A stretch of 64,000 nucleotides of DNA from assembly GCF_030818895.1 (NCBI RefSeq), contig NZ_JAUTBA010000001.1, forward strand, positions 1,922,001 through 1,986,000, read 5' to 3'. Under the pieces are notes generated by a model that did no database searches, was not told the DNA's origin, and saw nothing but the letters and a program-made list of their open reading frames with translations. Shown here piece after piece: positions 9,058 through 18,930 of the stretch. Every line of letters starts with the position of its first letter. Position 1 is the stretch's first letter. Origin of the DNA: Sphingobacterium zeae (GTDB lineage: Bacteria; Bacteroidota; Bacteroidia; Sphingobacteriales; Sphingobacteriaceae). The position numbers and the translations under genes are program-made.

Positions 9058-10020
9058 TTAGTTAATTTTTTTGTTGATTAAATATTCCCATTGTTGCGTA
9101 AAGCGGGTGATATCAAAAAGCTCCTGTGCTTTATGTTGTGCATGCGCACTTAACTGTTGCGCATGAATCGGATCGCATAGCAACCTATTCATCTTGCTGA
9201 TTAGCTCATCGACATCTAGCCCGATATATCCGGTTTTTCCATTTTCGATGACAGTCGATAGCTCCGTCGTGGCTAATCCAATTATTGGGAGACCTACCAT
9301 CATTGCTTCGCAGATGGCTAAGCCAAGGCTTGTGTAACGTATAGGATTAAAAAAGAAACGATAATCTTTAATAAATTCAGGCAACCGCGGATGCAGCACT
9401 TCGCGAATGCCATAGGGCGCGTTACCCATACCGATGAGATCTAATGGTACCTGCTGCTGTACACGTTCAAAGATATCGCTACCTAGCATGCGTCCGCGAG
9501 AAGGAAGATTATTAATAACGACGATCCCTTTTTTTAGTCTGCCATTGTACGTAACGCCGTGCGTATCCACGCCGTGGCTGATTACACGGACATCTGGAAT
9601 GTTGGTCTTCCACATGAGATGGTTAAAATGCGTCACATGGACCAATGTGACTGCCGGATTCGTTACGGGATGGATTTCATCACAGGGATGATGCCATGGC
9701 GGATCGTGTTCGATGTAAATCTTGGGCAATAGCTGCTGTAATTCTGACAAGATCATGTATTGATCTTCCAGGTAATTTTCATCACATTGAAACAATATCA
9801 GATCGAACTCAAGGTGACGCACTTCATTGGCAGGAACTTCGACTACATTGTCACCAAAGGGAAACGTGCTGCCTCTTCCGACATACCGGGGTCCTCTTTC
9901 TGGTGTGTAAGGGATGTACAGCGTATAATCTCCTTGTGACAAATAATATAAATAGGAGCCATGAATATGCCAAGTCAGGATACGGGGTTTTTGTGCCATA
10001 ATTATTCTGTTATTCAACAT
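9058..10020 (-). CDS. Glycosyltransferase family 4-like, first gene of heptose operon
   Basis: About 320 residues. The C-terminal half has GT-B donor-site features (LGLAICEAMMVGLPIIGL followed by TTELSTVIENGKTGYIG). The N-terminal half starts with a hydrophobic strand. A longer frame begins at a TTG at 10047, but ATG at 10020, preceded directly by a purine-rich GAGGAA, or ATG at 9999 are better starts; I use 10020. The gene ends 11 bp before the GT4-GmhA fusion and heads the LPS heptose operon. Its sugar substrate is unknown. Confidence 0.78.
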   Translation of the reverse strand: MLNNRIIMAQKPRILTWHIHGSYLYYLSQGDYTLYIPYTPERGPRYVGRGSTFPFGDNVVEVPANEVRHLEFDLILFQCDENYLEDQYMILSELQQLLPKIYIEHDPPWHHPCDEIHPVTNPAVTLVHVTHFNHLMWKTNIPDVRVISHGVDTHGVTYNGRLKKGIVVINNLPSRGRMLGSDIFERVQQQVPLDLIGMGNAPYGIREVLHPRLPEFIKDYRFFFNPIRYTSLGLAICEAMMVGLPIIGLATTELSTVIENGKTGYIGLDVDELISKMNRLLCDPIHAQQLSAHAQHKAQELFDITRFTQQWEYLINKKIN

Positions 10021-10047
10021 TTCCTCGTGCGTACTTGTCGGTGACAA

Positions 10048-10504
10048 TCATAGATAGAGGCCATGTGTTCTCAACCTTTGTCTGATGAACGGGTGCAAGA
10101 ACAACTTAGTTTAATGGACTAATACCCAATCGTATGTACGAACTACTTTACTATTAGTATTAATCCTGTGAATTTATTTCATGGGACTAAGGGAAATTAC
10201 ATCAAAAGGAAAATTGTTAAAGGACTAATGCGATACATTATATCTAATCCAAAAATGTCCAAAGGATATTAGAGAGTCTCGAGGTTCGTGGACAGCATGA
10301 TCACTTTCAACGTATAGCTAACATAGATTTAGGTCAATTATAATACGAAAGACATCGGCAGATTAAGTGGTATTTATGTAGTTGTTTACGTAAACAGTAA
10401 TAGTACCACAGACGACCGATTTTTACCCAAAATTTATCTCAACACAACCATTCCTTATTTTGTACTGTTCAATCTCCGAATGGTTTAATATAAACTGATA
10501 GGAT
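10048..10504. other. 457-bp AT-rich divergent intergenic region
   Basis: Separates the minus-strand heptose operon from the plus-strand small lipoprotein gene and must hold the promoters of both. No gene, convincing TAnnTTTG promoter or repeat was found on either strand. A TATTTTG near 10457 is one base short of the consensus. Confidence 0.5.
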
Positions 10505-10711
10505 ATGAAAAAAATTAGTATATTAATATTGACAGTCCTCGGACTTTGGGGATGTGGCAATAGTAGCAACAAAGGAAACCAGGCAAATGGAAGCTATGAT
10601 TCATCGACTAGCGTCGATGAAGGGCAGACAGGTGTACGTACGGGTGACTCTCTAAGCAGTGACAGTACAGATTCTTTACAAAGACAACCTTCTCCCGCCA
10701 AACCAGATTAA
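10505..10711 (+). CDS. Small lipoprotein
   Basis: 68 residues. A Lys start, hydrophobic stretch and lipobox LWGC (Cys at 17) predict a type II signal peptide; the mature part is about 50 residues rich in Ser, Asp, Gly and Asn, with no recognisable domain. Such short lipoproteins are common in Sphingobacteriaceae and mostly uncharacterised. It is followed by a clear intrinsic terminator, so it is probably monocistronic. Confidence 0.7.
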   Translation: MKKISILILTVLGLWGCGNSSNKGNQANGSYDSSTSVDEGQTGVRTGDSLSSDSTDSLQRQPSPAKPD

Positions 10712-10727
10712 ATGATTTGCTTTTACT

Positions 10728-10768
10728 GAGACTAAGTTTTTACCTGAGCTTAGTCTCCATTTTTTTGT
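10728..10768 (+). terminator. Intrinsic terminator of small lipoprotein gene
   Basis: Perfect 9-bp stem GAGACTAAG/CTTAGTCTC with a 12-nt loop followed by a T run, starting 16 bp after the stop codon at 10711. Confidence 0.85.
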
Positions 10769-10984
10769 TTCGATGTAGCGAAAGAGTAGCTTGCTTTAAA
10801 TCGAAACATAATCGAGGATAAGTCGAAATATACAATTTAAGGATTTTAGTACATTTATTGCTGTGATGTTGGTTTCGTTTTAGTTATAATTACTTTTTCA
10901 TGTTTTAATGCTTTTATTTTATTATATAATTTAGGAAAATATATTTTGTTTTATAGCGTTATTGTTAATAATAAACAGATATAG

Positions 10985-11641
10985 ATGTGTAAAATACTTT
11001 TAGTTGATGACCATGAAGTGGTTCGTAGCGGAATCAGGCTATTACTTGAGTCTAGCCCCAGCTTTTACATCATTGGTGAAGCAGCCAGTGCAGAGGACGC
11101 TCTTTTATTTATAGAACAGCAGGATAAGCCCGATTTTATTTTATCAGATATCAACATGAGTGGTATGGACGGAATTTCCTTAGTTAGGATAATGAAGAAA
11201 GTGTATCCGCACATCAAGATAGCCATCCTTTCCATGATAGAGGAAATTGATAAAGTAGCCGAAGCATTTGATGCTGGTGCAGATGGTTATTTATCGAAGA
11301 GTACCGAGATTCAGGAACTCTTATTTGGTATAATGCACATGTACGAAGGAAATAAATATGTTACGGCCTTTTTGAGTGTACGTATTTTGGATGGATACCG
11401 CAATTTTGTGCCAAATCGTATCGACAGGGCTGCGGTCGCCGATCATTATGGTATCACGGAGCGAGAAATTGAAGTATTGATGCTAATATCAGAAGGGCTT
11501 ACTAATAGTGAAATTGCAGAACGGATCTTTCTAAGTACCCGTACAGTCGAGGGGTATCGCCAGCATCTGATGGAAAAGACAAAAACCAAAAACACAGCCG
11601 ATCTCGTCCGCTTTAGCTTTCAGCATATGCTATTACAATAA
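10985..11641 (+). CDS. NarL/LuxR-type response regulator (orphan)
   Basis: 218 residues. The receiver domain (1 to about 125) has the acidic pair DD at 7-8, the phospho-acceptor Asp in ILSDINMSGMDG and the conserved Lys in YLSKS. A LuxR-type HTH occupies the last 65 residues (GLTNSEIAERIFLSTRTVEGY). No histidine kinase gene lies beside it, so its partner is elsewhere. The long AT-rich leader from 10769 to 10984 shows no second gene. Target genes cannot be inferred. Confidence 0.93.
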   Translation: MCKILLVDDHEVVRSGIRLLLESSPSFYIIGEAASAEDALLFIEQQDKPDFILSDINMSGMDGISLVRIMKKVYPHIKIAILSMIEEIDKVAEAFDAGADGYLSKSTEIQELLFGIMHMYEGNKYVTAFLSVRILDGYRNFVPNRIDRAAVADHYGITEREIEVLMLISEGLTNSEIAERIFLSTRTVEGYRQHLMEKTKTKNTADLVRFSFQHMLLQ

Positions 11642-11698
11642 TCCAGGGATACAAAGATTTAAAACCAGTTTTAGTCTTTTGCCCCCGGATCTAATTGC

Positions 11699-13897
11699 TT
11701 AGTGGGTTGTAATTCTTACCAATCCAGTGCCAGTTAATTCGTAAAAACCGCTACTTAATTTATTCACAGGTATATAGGATGATTTTACCTTTTGTTCCAC
11801 TGTAATTTTGGTTAACATTTCCTTTGAAAAACCCAGCAGACTCATATGGGCCTTGAGCAATGCACTGCCCTCCAGCCTGAAAGTTACCGAGTTTTTTCCG
11901 ATTCGGAAGTTTGAAATTGGATAATTTATAAATACAGTGCCGCTCAGATTTCCCACTTTGAAGTATTGTCGCGGTATGACGGCGAAGGCCAAGCCAGCGC
12001 CATATACTTCCTGCCCAACTTCACCGCTTTTCTCCCAGCCGTCATGTATATCTTCAAGTGGAATCCATAAATCCTTTTGAATTTCGCCCGTTTTGGTATT
12101 TTCGGCAATCATTTCTTCCGGGAGAAGCGGAGGGTAATAATACGCCAGTCTGCCTGTTGCATACTTGATAAATTCAGGGATCAGTATTCTTAGGGCTGGT
12201 AAAATTGTTATATCTGCTGCCGCCTCAAGATAATGATGCAGGGCAGCAAATACTTCCAGTTCTTCGTATGCTGCTGTGTATGGCGCATCTTTCAAAGGAA
12301 ATACAGAGAAAAAATACGGAAAATTTTTGCCGTACCCATAACTGCACTCCCACAATTGGCAATTTTCGAATATGCCGGCGAGGCAGCAATAGCTCAGCTC
12401 TAAGTAATGAATATCCTCGGTGATCTTATACATTTCCAAAAAGGCACTTGCAGCGAATGCTGTATTGTTGGCCTGATAGAATATATCAAAGGCTAGGCCA
12501 TCTAAGCTTTTAATTGCTCTGCTTGCTTCCAAAAGAAATCGTTTTTCTTTTGTCAGCTGCCATGCCAGGAGCATAACGTGCGCATATGATCCCGGAACAT
12601 CCTTTTCGCCACCTTCGCCCGGAGCCGTTTCGGCTTTTAATACTTCTAACGTTGTCATTTTATAAAATACAGGCCATTTATAGTTAAAATGCCTTGCAAC
12701 CTTTATTGCATAATCGATCGAACCCAAAAAGAGTTCTTTAGCCATCTTATCTCCCCGCAATGCCAGTCGCGCTAGGTTTAACAAGGGATGGTGAAGGTAC
12801 CAGGAGTCCATTACCATTTCACTCTTTTGCTCCTCGGAATGATCCAAGTCTTCTGTTAACGAGGGGTGCCACCTGACCAAACTCCGTATAGACTTATCAT
12901 AAAAAGATGGGAGACCATCTGAAAGTTCTTCCAGCATGGGGTGGTGCTCTCCAGTCCAGGCAAGGTATTCATGCAAGGGTAGGATAACGGCAAGCTGTAC
13001 CATGATCTCTGCAGGAGTTTTGTAGTCACCCACATAAGCATTCAGATAAGGGCTGCCGTCCGTTTGTGTCCAGCAACCCTTATTGTTAGAGATGTTATCG
13101 AGTATTTTTTTAGCTGTCGGCAACCAATTATGTTGGCTAGGTTCGGGCTTAGGTAAGAGCAGGTAGACTGATGCGAGCAAATCAAGGTAACTTTCAACGA
13201 CTTCATTGTCACTTTCAGGTATATTTTCATCCAGCTGAACAAATGCATCCGAAATAATATATTCTTCATTGGCTGACAGTGGCTTTTCTGCATTGACAGG
13301 AAACTGGAATCCGAGCTCAGGCCATTCGCCCCCGACTGTTTCCCGAAGGGATACCTGTGTTTCTTGGCAGTAAGGGGACATGGCTGTCAGATTCTGGAAG
13401 TAAAACACAGAACCGGCTTTTGGCTTTGTCATACTAAAGTAGAGCTGTCCCGACCGCGAGCCTACCTGCTTGGTATGTACTTTTCCTGCTGTATTCTCCG
13501 TCTTACCATTTTGAGTCAAGGGAATAATATCCCGTGGCCAGAAAGGGATGAGCAGCGGTAATTTTGTTCGTAGAGTGGTGGTGTAACGAAAGACGGCACG
13601 CTTACTTTCCGGAAAGAACAGAATGATTCGATAATAGGCAAGCCTAGTTGAAGCAGTGATCAGTATCTCATCAGGTGCTTCGGAGATCGTCACTTTTTCA
13701 AACCGGCTATTCATTCCAAAGGCAAGTCTAAAGGCAATCTTTGCACCTTTTGGCCAGATAGCTACGAGCCAAATCGAATCACCTGCATTATGGATTTTGA
13801 GTTTGTACGCTTTTAAATCTATTTCAAAAATTGGCATAGCGTCTGAAATATCGGACTGGACAGTTGCTGTCCATGGAGTGACAGGATTTATCATCAT
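11699..13897 (-). CDS. Large cytoplasmic (alpha/alpha)6 glycosidase-like hypothetical protein
   Basis: 732 residues, no signal peptide or membrane segment. The N-terminal 220 residues look beta-rich; the central part (about 260-620) is a series of aromatic-rich amphipathic helices (for example WYLHHPLLNLARLALRG) resembling six-hairpin glycosidase-like proteins such as trehalase- or cellobiose-phosphorylase-fold enzymes; the last 90 residues again look beta-rich. I do not recognise specific catalytic residues, so an enzyme role is inference. It is convergent with the response regulator and stands alone. Confidence 0.6.
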   Translation of the reverse strand: MMINPVTPWTATVQSDISDAMPIFEIDLKAYKLKIHNAGDSIWLVAIWPKGAKIAFRLAFGMNSRFEKVTISEAPDEILITASTRLAYYRIILFFPESKRAVFRYTTTLRTKLPLLIPFWPRDIIPLTQNGKTENTAGKVHTKQVGSRSGQLYFSMTKPKAGSVFYFQNLTAMSPYCQETQVSLRETVGGEWPELGFQFPVNAEKPLSANEEYIISDAFVQLDENIPESDNEVVESYLDLLASVYLLLPKPEPSQHNWLPTAKKILDNISNNKGCWTQTDGSPYLNAYVGDYKTPAEIMVQLAVILPLHEYLAWTGEHHPMLEELSDGLPSFYDKSIRSLVRWHPSLTEDLDHSEEQKSEMVMDSWYLHHPLLNLARLALRGDKMAKELFLGSIDYAIKVARHFNYKWPVFYKMTTLEVLKAETAPGEGGEKDVPGSYAHVMLLAWQLTKEKRFLLEASRAIKSLDGLAFDIFYQANNTAFAASAFLEMYKITEDIHYLELSYCCLAGIFENCQLWECSYGYGKNFPYFFSVFPLKDAPYTAAYEELEVFAALHHYLEAAADITILPALRILIPEFIKYATGRLAYYYPPLLPEEMIAENTKTGEIQKDLWIPLEDIHDGWEKSGEVGQEVYGAGLAFAVIPRQYFKVGNLSGTVFINYPISNFRIGKNSVTFRLEGSALLKAHMSLLGFSKEMLTKITVEQKVKSSYIPVNKLSSGFYELTGTGLVRITTH

Positions 13898-14150
13898 GCT
13901 AATTTCTTAATTGTATAATGTGCTTGTTTTATACATGAAGGCGGGTAACTTGGCAATGGTTTTAATAATCGAATTTTATGTTAAAACTACGTTTAAAAAT
14001 GTATTTTCCCTGTTTTTCGCGGAAAGGAATAAATAAGTTAGAAGTTGTTAAGATTTGTGGCTAGAGATAGGAAGCGTTTATCTGAGCAGCTATGGAATTA
14101 AGGACGGCGGCTGGAGAAACCTTGATGGGCATTCTACGTAAAACAGTAAA

Positions 14151-14177
14151 ATAAAAGCCCGAATTACCGGGCTTTTC
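14151..14177 (-). terminator. Intrinsic terminator downstream of YciF-like gene
   Basis: Stem AAAAGCCCG/CGGGCTTTT with a 6-nt loop; read on the minus strand it ends in a T run 8 bp beyond the stop of the gene at 14185. Confidence 0.8.
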
Positions 14178-14184
14178 AGATTCA

Positions 14185-14700
14185 TTATGCAGACTCGTTT
14201 ACCGAAGAGACGGCTATCTCTGTTAGTAACACATCGGTTTGTTTTTCCTCATCAAGTGTTTGTTGGAGCATTTGCTCTGCTTCAGTATGATTCATTAGTT
14301 TTGCAAATGTAACCAGGCAGCCATAGCTCGCAATTTCATAATGCTCAACTTTTTGTGCAGCAGAAATAAGTGCCGCATCTAACGCTGGATCGCCTTCAAA
14401 ATTTTCGATGATTTCATCTGCTTCCTCCAGTAGGCCTTCCATAGCTTTGCACTTTTTGGCGCGTGCACGAATGCCCAAAACTGAGAATACCTCTTTAAGT
14501 CGCTCGATCTGCCCTTCAGTTTGGCTGTGGTGTTCCTCAAATGCTTGTTTCAATTGTTCGTTTTCTGCTGCTTTGCTCATTTTCTTTAAACCTTTTAAGA
14601 GCTGTTTCTCCGCGCCCAGAATATCTTTTAATTCGTCTACAAATAACTCATGTAAATGCTCATTTGGCATTTGTTCCTGATTTTGATTCGATTTTGCCAT
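14185..14700 (-). CDS. YciF/DUF892 ferritin-like protein
   Basis: 171 residues. HELFVDELKDILGAEKQLLKGL and EHHSQTEGQIERLKEVF match the DUF892 (YciF) family of ferritin-like four-helix proteins, with Glu/His residues spaced for a di-iron site (E30-type, EEHH, and E of EHYEIASYG). These proteins are associated with stress responses; the exact reaction is not established. The N-terminal 15 residues are Gln/Asn-rich and probably disordered. It is a single gene with its own terminator. Confidence 0.9.
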   Translation of the reverse strand: MAKSNQNQEQMPNEHLHELFVDELKDILGAEKQLLKGLKKMSKAAENEQLKQAFEEHHSQTEGQIERLKEVFSVLGIRARAKKCKAMEGLLEEADEIIENFEGDPALDAALISAAQKVEHYEIASYGCLVTFAKLMNHTEAEQMLQQTLDEEKQTDVLLTEIAVSSVNESA

Positions 14701-14900
14701 AATTCTTTTTTGAAGATGTACATGAGTCGTGAGAAGATCGTTTTTAAAATTCTCAATTTTGAATGATCGGTCATCTTACTGCTATGCATACATTGACGTT
14801 TTACAAAACGTGCGAATGAGTTTTGTTTTCGTGCATAATCAATATCCCCTTAGATAGAAACTCGGGAATTTTATACACAAGTATTTCACTACTATTTTTT

Positions 14901-14921
14901 AAATGCAACTAAATTGCTTTT
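14901..14921 (+). promoter_or_regulatory. Candidate operator (zinc-type inverted repeat) over the -33 box
   Basis: Imperfect palindrome with half-sites AAATGCAA and TTGCTTTT around a 5-nt spacer, seven of eight pairs matching. It covers the TTG at 14914-14916, which sits 20 nt upstream of the -7 element. Position suggests a repressor site. Given the COG0523 gene downstream, Zur is the obvious candidate, but this is inference. Confidence 0.45.
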
Positions 14922-14936
14922 ATAGATTATTGTAAT

Positions 14937-14944
14937 TACTTTTG
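14937..14944 (+). promoter_or_regulatory. Bacteroidota -7 element (TACTTTTG)
   Basis: Exact match to TAnnTTTG, 17 bp upstream of the ATG at 14962, with a TTG 20 nt upstream. Predicted transcript start is near 14950. Confidence 0.6.
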
Positions 14945-14961
14945 TACTTAAATAGAAGACA

Positions 14962-15189
14962 ATGAATATAATTCCGAAAAACTTTGAAGATTGGAAATGG
15001 TGTATTGAGACGCAATGTGGTATTCCCTTAACGGTAGAATTTGCCAAAAGCCGACTGGCTATCTATAACGACTATTTAAATACGGAAACGCAGCGTTTTA
15101 TAACTAAGTATGGGGAAGAGCATCTTGAGAATATCAAAGCGTGGATGAAAATAATTGCCGACATAGAGGAGGATACAACTAAAATTTAA
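14962..15189 (+). CDS. Small hypothetical protein cotranscribed with COG0523 GTPase
   Basis: 75 residues, soluble, Trp- and acidic-rich (DWKWCIE at the start, EDTTKI at the end), no recognised domain. It is preceded by the promoter and operator at 14901-14944 and ends 11 bp before the GTPase ATG, so the two form an operon. A role in metal homeostasis is suggested only by this position. Confidence 0.65.
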   Translation: MNIIPKNFEDWKWCIETQCGIPLTVEFAKSRLAIYNDYLNTETQRFITKYGEEHLENIKAWMKIIADIEEDTTKI

Positions 15190-15200
15190 TTTTGATCAAA

Positions 15201-16397
15201 ATGAAAAATAAATTACCGGTTACAGTCTTAAGTGGCTTTTTAGGTGCTGGCAAAACATCATTGTTAAATCACGTGCTACATAATAAGGAAGGTAAGAAGG
15301 TTGCCGTGATTGTAAATGATATGAGTGAAGTGAATATAGATGCGCAGTCTGTTGAGCGTGAAAATGTTCTTTCTCGTACTGAAGAAAAACTTGTTGAAAT
15401 GAGTAACGGATGCATTTGTTGCACATTAAGGGAAGATTTGATGGTCGAGGTTGAGCGCTTAGCAAAAGAAAATCGGTTTGATTATCTCTTAATTGAAAGT
15501 ACAGGAATATCCGAGCCAATTCCTGTTGCTCAAACATTTAGCTACGTTGATCCTAACAATGGCATTGATCTTTCATCTTTTAGCTATATTGATACAATGG
15601 TCACCGTGGTCGATTGTTTCAATTTTTCCAAGGATTTCGGTAGCGCAGAAACTTTGTTAGATAGAGAATTGGCTGATGATAATATGGATAATAGGACAAT
15701 TGTAAATCTATTGACAGATCAAATAGAGTTTGCAAATGTTATTGTCTTAAACAAAGCGGATCTTGTATCTGAGGAAACAATAGGAACTTTAGAAGCAGTT
15801 ATTGGTAAACTCAATCCTGGGGCCAAGCTAATAAGAACTCAATTTGGACAGGTCGATCCTACAGAAATTATGGGTACTGATAGGTTCGATTTTGAAGAAG
15901 CATCTGCATCAGCAGGTTGGTTAAAGGAGCTTGAGGCAGATCATGTTCCCGAAACAGAAGAGTATGGAATTTCATCATTTGTCTTTCGTTCGCAGCGGCC
16001 CTTTCATCCACAGCGGTTACATCGCTATTTAAATGAGCATTATCCCCATAATATAATCCGCGCAAAGGGCCTTTTTTGGTTAGCGTCTAGACCCGATACG
16101 GCAATTAGTTTTAGTCAGGCTGGTGGAAGTGTCCGTTTAGAAAGCGCGGGCTCTTGGTGGAGTAGTATGCCCGAAGAAATGCGCTATCAATATCCGATTT
16201 ATCACGAGGTAAGGGCTGATTTACTAAAGCGTTGGCATCCAGAATGGGAGGATCGTAAAAATGAATTAGTTTTTATAGGACAACATTTGGAGAAGGATAA
16301 ATATCTTCAGGAGTTGGAAGCGTGTTTGCTGACCGAAGAAGAAGCTGATGATTGGCGCTTCACTTGGTGGAAGGATGAATTTCCTAAAAATCTTTAA
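15201..16397 (+). CDS. COG0523 (CobW/ZigA-type) metallochaperone GTPase
   Basis: About 398 residues. G1/Walker A is [12 protein letters not shown] near residue 10, the metal-binding CxCC is in [10 protein letters not shown] near 75, the G4 motif is NKAD, and a C-terminal CobW_C domain follows ([12 protein letters not shown]...). COG0523 proteins deliver metals, often zinc, to client enzymes using GTP. The frame opens at a TTG at 15192, but the ATG at 15201 gives the usual N-terminus directly before the first beta strand, so I choose it. Zinc as the metal is inferred from the family subgroup and the palindrome upstream. Confidence 0.92.
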   Translation: MKNKLPVTVLSGFLGAGKTSLLNHVLHNKEGKKVAVIVNDMSEVNIDAQSVERENVLSRTEEKLVEMSNGCICCTLREDLMVEVERLAKENRFDYLLIESTGISEPIPVAQTFSYVDPNNGIDLSSFSYIDTMVTVVDCFNFSKDFGSAETLLDRELADDNMDNRTIVNLLTDQIEFANVIVLNKADLVSEETIGTLEAVIGKLNPGAKLIRTQFGQVDPTEIMGTDRFDFEEASASAGWLKELEADHVPETEEYGISSFVFRSQRPFHPQRLHRYLNEHYPHNIIRAKGLFWLASRPDTAISFSQAGGSVRLESAGSWWSSMPEEMRYQYPIYHEVRADLLKRWHPEWEDRKNELVFIGQHLEKDKYLQELEACLLTEEEADDWRFTWWKDEFPKNL

Positions 16398-16606
16398 AAA
16401 TACTATCAATATTACCGCTATTTAAATCCTGGAAGCTTGTTCTGTTTTTAAGAACATATTGGCAATCTACGTGGATTCATTCCGAACTGCGGATGGAATA
16501 CCGATGAAAGACCATTACCTAAAATTTAGCACAAGTTAATTGATTTTGAACATGCTCTAAACATGTTGTATATTTAATTTGTTTAACATGCCCGAAATAC
16601 ATAAAA

Positions 16607-18049
16607 ATGAAAATTAAACCGAATTATAGATTTTACAGTCTCCTTGTTTTATTACTGTTCTCGGTACGGTACTTACCTGCCCAGGCTACTCGTGCCGATT
16701 ACAATTATTTTATGGAGGAGTTTCAAAGACTTTTTAATGAAAAAAAATCAGACGAGATTTACGGGCAATCGTCCGCCACTTATCAATCTAAAATTTCAAA
16801 AGAAAAGTTTTCGTTGGGAATGCGGAAGTTTGTGGCAAATGTGGGCATGATGCAATATTTTTCTTTTGTTGATTCTACTAACAACGGGTATAATTATACC
16901 ATTCAATTTGAAAACTCCGAACAATTATTTTCTGTTCTGCTTGATAATGAGAAACAGGTTCGAAGGATGAATTTTAAGGAACTGCCATTTTTCATAGAAG
17001 ATAAGAATTTCAAAGCAGAAAGTAATAATCCGTTAAAAGACTCCATAGATTTGCTGGTGGAAAAAATCGTCAGGCCTTATATTCAAAAGGGTGCTGCCAC
17101 AGGTATTATGTTAGCGGTAATTGATGGAAAGCGACAAAGAAAATATAGTTATGGAGCTATTGCTAAGACAAGTAAACAACTTCCAGATGCTTCCAAAAGT
17201 ATTTTTGAGATTGGTTCAGTTACAAAAATTTTCACCTCACTTTTATTGGCGAAAGAAGTAGTTGATGGCAATATGCAATTAGAGGATCCGATCAGTAAAT
17301 ACCTGCCAGATTCCATTCCTCGTTTAGCATGGGATGGTCATCCGATCACACTTGTGCAATTATCAAATCATACCGCTGGATTTCCTCGGCTCCCGGATAA
17401 TATTTTTACGACTAATGCCGTTCCAGCAGATCCTTATAGTCATTATAAGGTTGATTCACTCTTCCATTTCCTTAAAAAATATCATGTTTCGTCTCAGACC
17501 GGAGTCAGATTTTCTTATTCAAATTTAGGCGCTGGGGTTTTAGGTGTAGCATTAGAACGTCATAGTAACAAAAGTTTTGGACAATTGGTCATTGATAATA
17601 TTTGTTTGCTCTTGGGAATGAAAAATACATCACTAAGGGATACCGACGTGGTACAAGGATACGATGAAAAAGGCAGGCCAACGTCGTATTGGCACTTGGA
17701 ATCTTTGGCGGGGTCTGGTGCCATAAGATCTACATTGGACGATATGATTATTTTTATGAAGGCACAGTTAGGCTTCAAAAATAAACTGACAAAGGCCATT
17801 CATTTAACTCATCAGCTGACTTTTGCAGATAAAGATCAGGTAATGGCATTAGGGTGGCGTGTTAAAAAAGCTGGAAGTAAGGCGATATTTCATCATTCTG
17901 GAGGTACAGGTGGATTTAGGTCTTTTGTGGCATTTGATGATAAATCTCAAAAAGCAATTATTATTCTGTCCAATGTTGCCTTGGATGTTACTGCTGTCGG
18001 ATTTTCGATATTTGAAAATTACCTAGACCAATCTCCTATTGAAAGATAA
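16607..18049 (+). CDS. Secreted class-C beta-lactamase-fold serine hydrolase with N-terminal DUF3887-like domain
   Basis: 480 residues. A signal peptide (to about residue 26, ending AQA) is followed by a roughly 110-residue domain with small-globule character resembling DUF3887, then the hydrolase domain. Catalytic motifs: SVTK (SxxK) in EIGSVTKIF, YSN in FSYSNLGAG, and HSG in HHSGGTGG. Family members include beta-lactamases, D-Ala-D-Ala peptidases and esterases; the substrate is unknown. It is the first of three such hydrolases in 7 kb. Confidence 0.88.
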   Translation: MKIKPNYRFYSLLVLLLFSVRYLPAQATRADYNYFMEEFQRLFNEKKSDEIYGQSSATYQSKISKEKFSLGMRKFVANVGMMQYFSFVDSTNNGYNYTIQFENSEQLFSVLLDNEKQVRRMNFKELPFFIEDKNFKAESNNPLKDSIDLLVEKIVRPYIQKGAATGIMLAVIDGKRQRKYSYGAIAKTSKQLPDASKSIFEIGSVTKIFTSLLLAKEVVDGNMQLEDPISKYLPDSIPRLAWDGHPITLVQLSNHTAGFPRLPDNIFTTNAVPADPYSHYKVDSLFHFLKKYHVSSQTGVRFSYSNLGAGVLGVALERHSNKSFGQLVIDNICLLLGMKNTSLRDTDVVQGYDEKGRPTSYWHLESLAGSGAIRSTLDDMIIFMKAQLGFKNKLTKAIHLTHQLTFADKDQVMALGWRVKKAGSKAIFHHSGGTGGFRSFVAFDDKSQKAIIILSNVALDVTAVGFSIFENYLDQSPIER

Positions 18050-18200
18050 TGGCTTGCGCAATAATCAGAGACGCATTTTCAAATTTTTAAGAAGGCCTCG
18101 GTCTATAATTGAAACCTAGCGGCCATTGCTGCGTTGCCGGTACATTTATTTTTTCGAGTTTACACCAGTGTTTGAATATGGACTTTGTCGTTACCTAGTT

Positions 18201-18662
18201 TTAGAAATCAGCAATAATGATCTTTTTCATTCCCATCATTTTTTTGAATGCGCCCGGTCTTTTGTTGAGTCCCGCCCAATTTTCAGGAGAAACCTGCCAG
18301 CTTAATCCGAATTTGTCTTTCAGCCACCCGCAAACGCTCTCCTGTCCTCCATCCGATGTAAGTGCTTCCCAATAGTAGTCTATTTCAGTCTGGTCTTTAC
18401 ATGGGATCATCAGGGAAATAGCCTCGTTAAATTTGAATATTGGTCCGGCATTGATCCCGATGAGGCGCATTCCCAGAATCTCAAACTCAACGGTAAGCAC
18501 CTTTCCGGCAAAATCCTTCTGGAAATCAGCCAGTCCTTCGGCTTCCGAATTCGGGTAATACGTAATATTGATTATTTTTCCATTTTTGAAAACCGATAGG
18601 TAATATGCTGCGGCTTCCTGTACGTTGCTGTCAAACCAAAGGTTTGGAATAATCTTTTGCAT
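18201..18662 (-). CDS. PhnB-like VOC-fold protein
   Basis: 153 residues. IPNLWFDSNVQEAAAYYLSVF at the start and WQVSPE near the end are typical of the 3-dmu-9_3-mt (PhnB-like) glyoxalase/VOC family. Function of most members is unknown. It is a single gene convergent with the serine hydrolase upstream. Confidence 0.9.
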   Translation of the reverse strand: MQKIIPNLWFDSNVQEAAAYYLSVFKNGKIINITYYPNSEAEGLADFQKDFAGKVLTVEFEILGMRLIGINAGPIFKFNEAISLMIPCKDQTEIDYYWEALTSDGGQESVCGWLKDKFGLSWQVSPENWAGLNKRPGAFKKMMGMKKIIIADF

Positions 18663-18730
18663 AGCTTTATATTTTTGGTTGTTGTCACCCTATTGGAATT
18701 TAGATAAATTATAGTCTTGTAAATTTAAAA

Positions 18731-18800
18731 GATTTGTTCTTCGATTGACTTGGCATAGGATAAGAAATAGAACTGCATATTTAACGCATTGCATCTCGTT
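18731..18800 (-). pseudogene. 3' tail of a lost gene (copy 1 of NALxMQFYFLSYAKSIEEQI)
   Basis: The minus strand encodes NALNMQFYFLSYAKSIEEQIF then stop, with nothing credible upstream. Nearly the same C-terminal peptide, also followed by a stop, is found at 43764-43835. Conservation is at the protein level, so both look like remnants of one gene family. Confidence 0.5.
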
Positions 18801-18930
18801 AATAGTCTAATAAACAGGATGATTTTTGGAACAAGGTTTTAACCCAACTATATTTCAACTATATTAGCTGAAGGGGAGGTAATATAAATGAACTGGCTTG
18901 TCGGACCAATTTTAAATATCAGTAAGTAAT

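Noticed and set aside
10450..10465. TATTTTG sequences before several genes as promoters
   Set aside because: The spacing between TA and TTTG is one base short of TAnnTTTG and such strings are frequent in AT-rich DNA.
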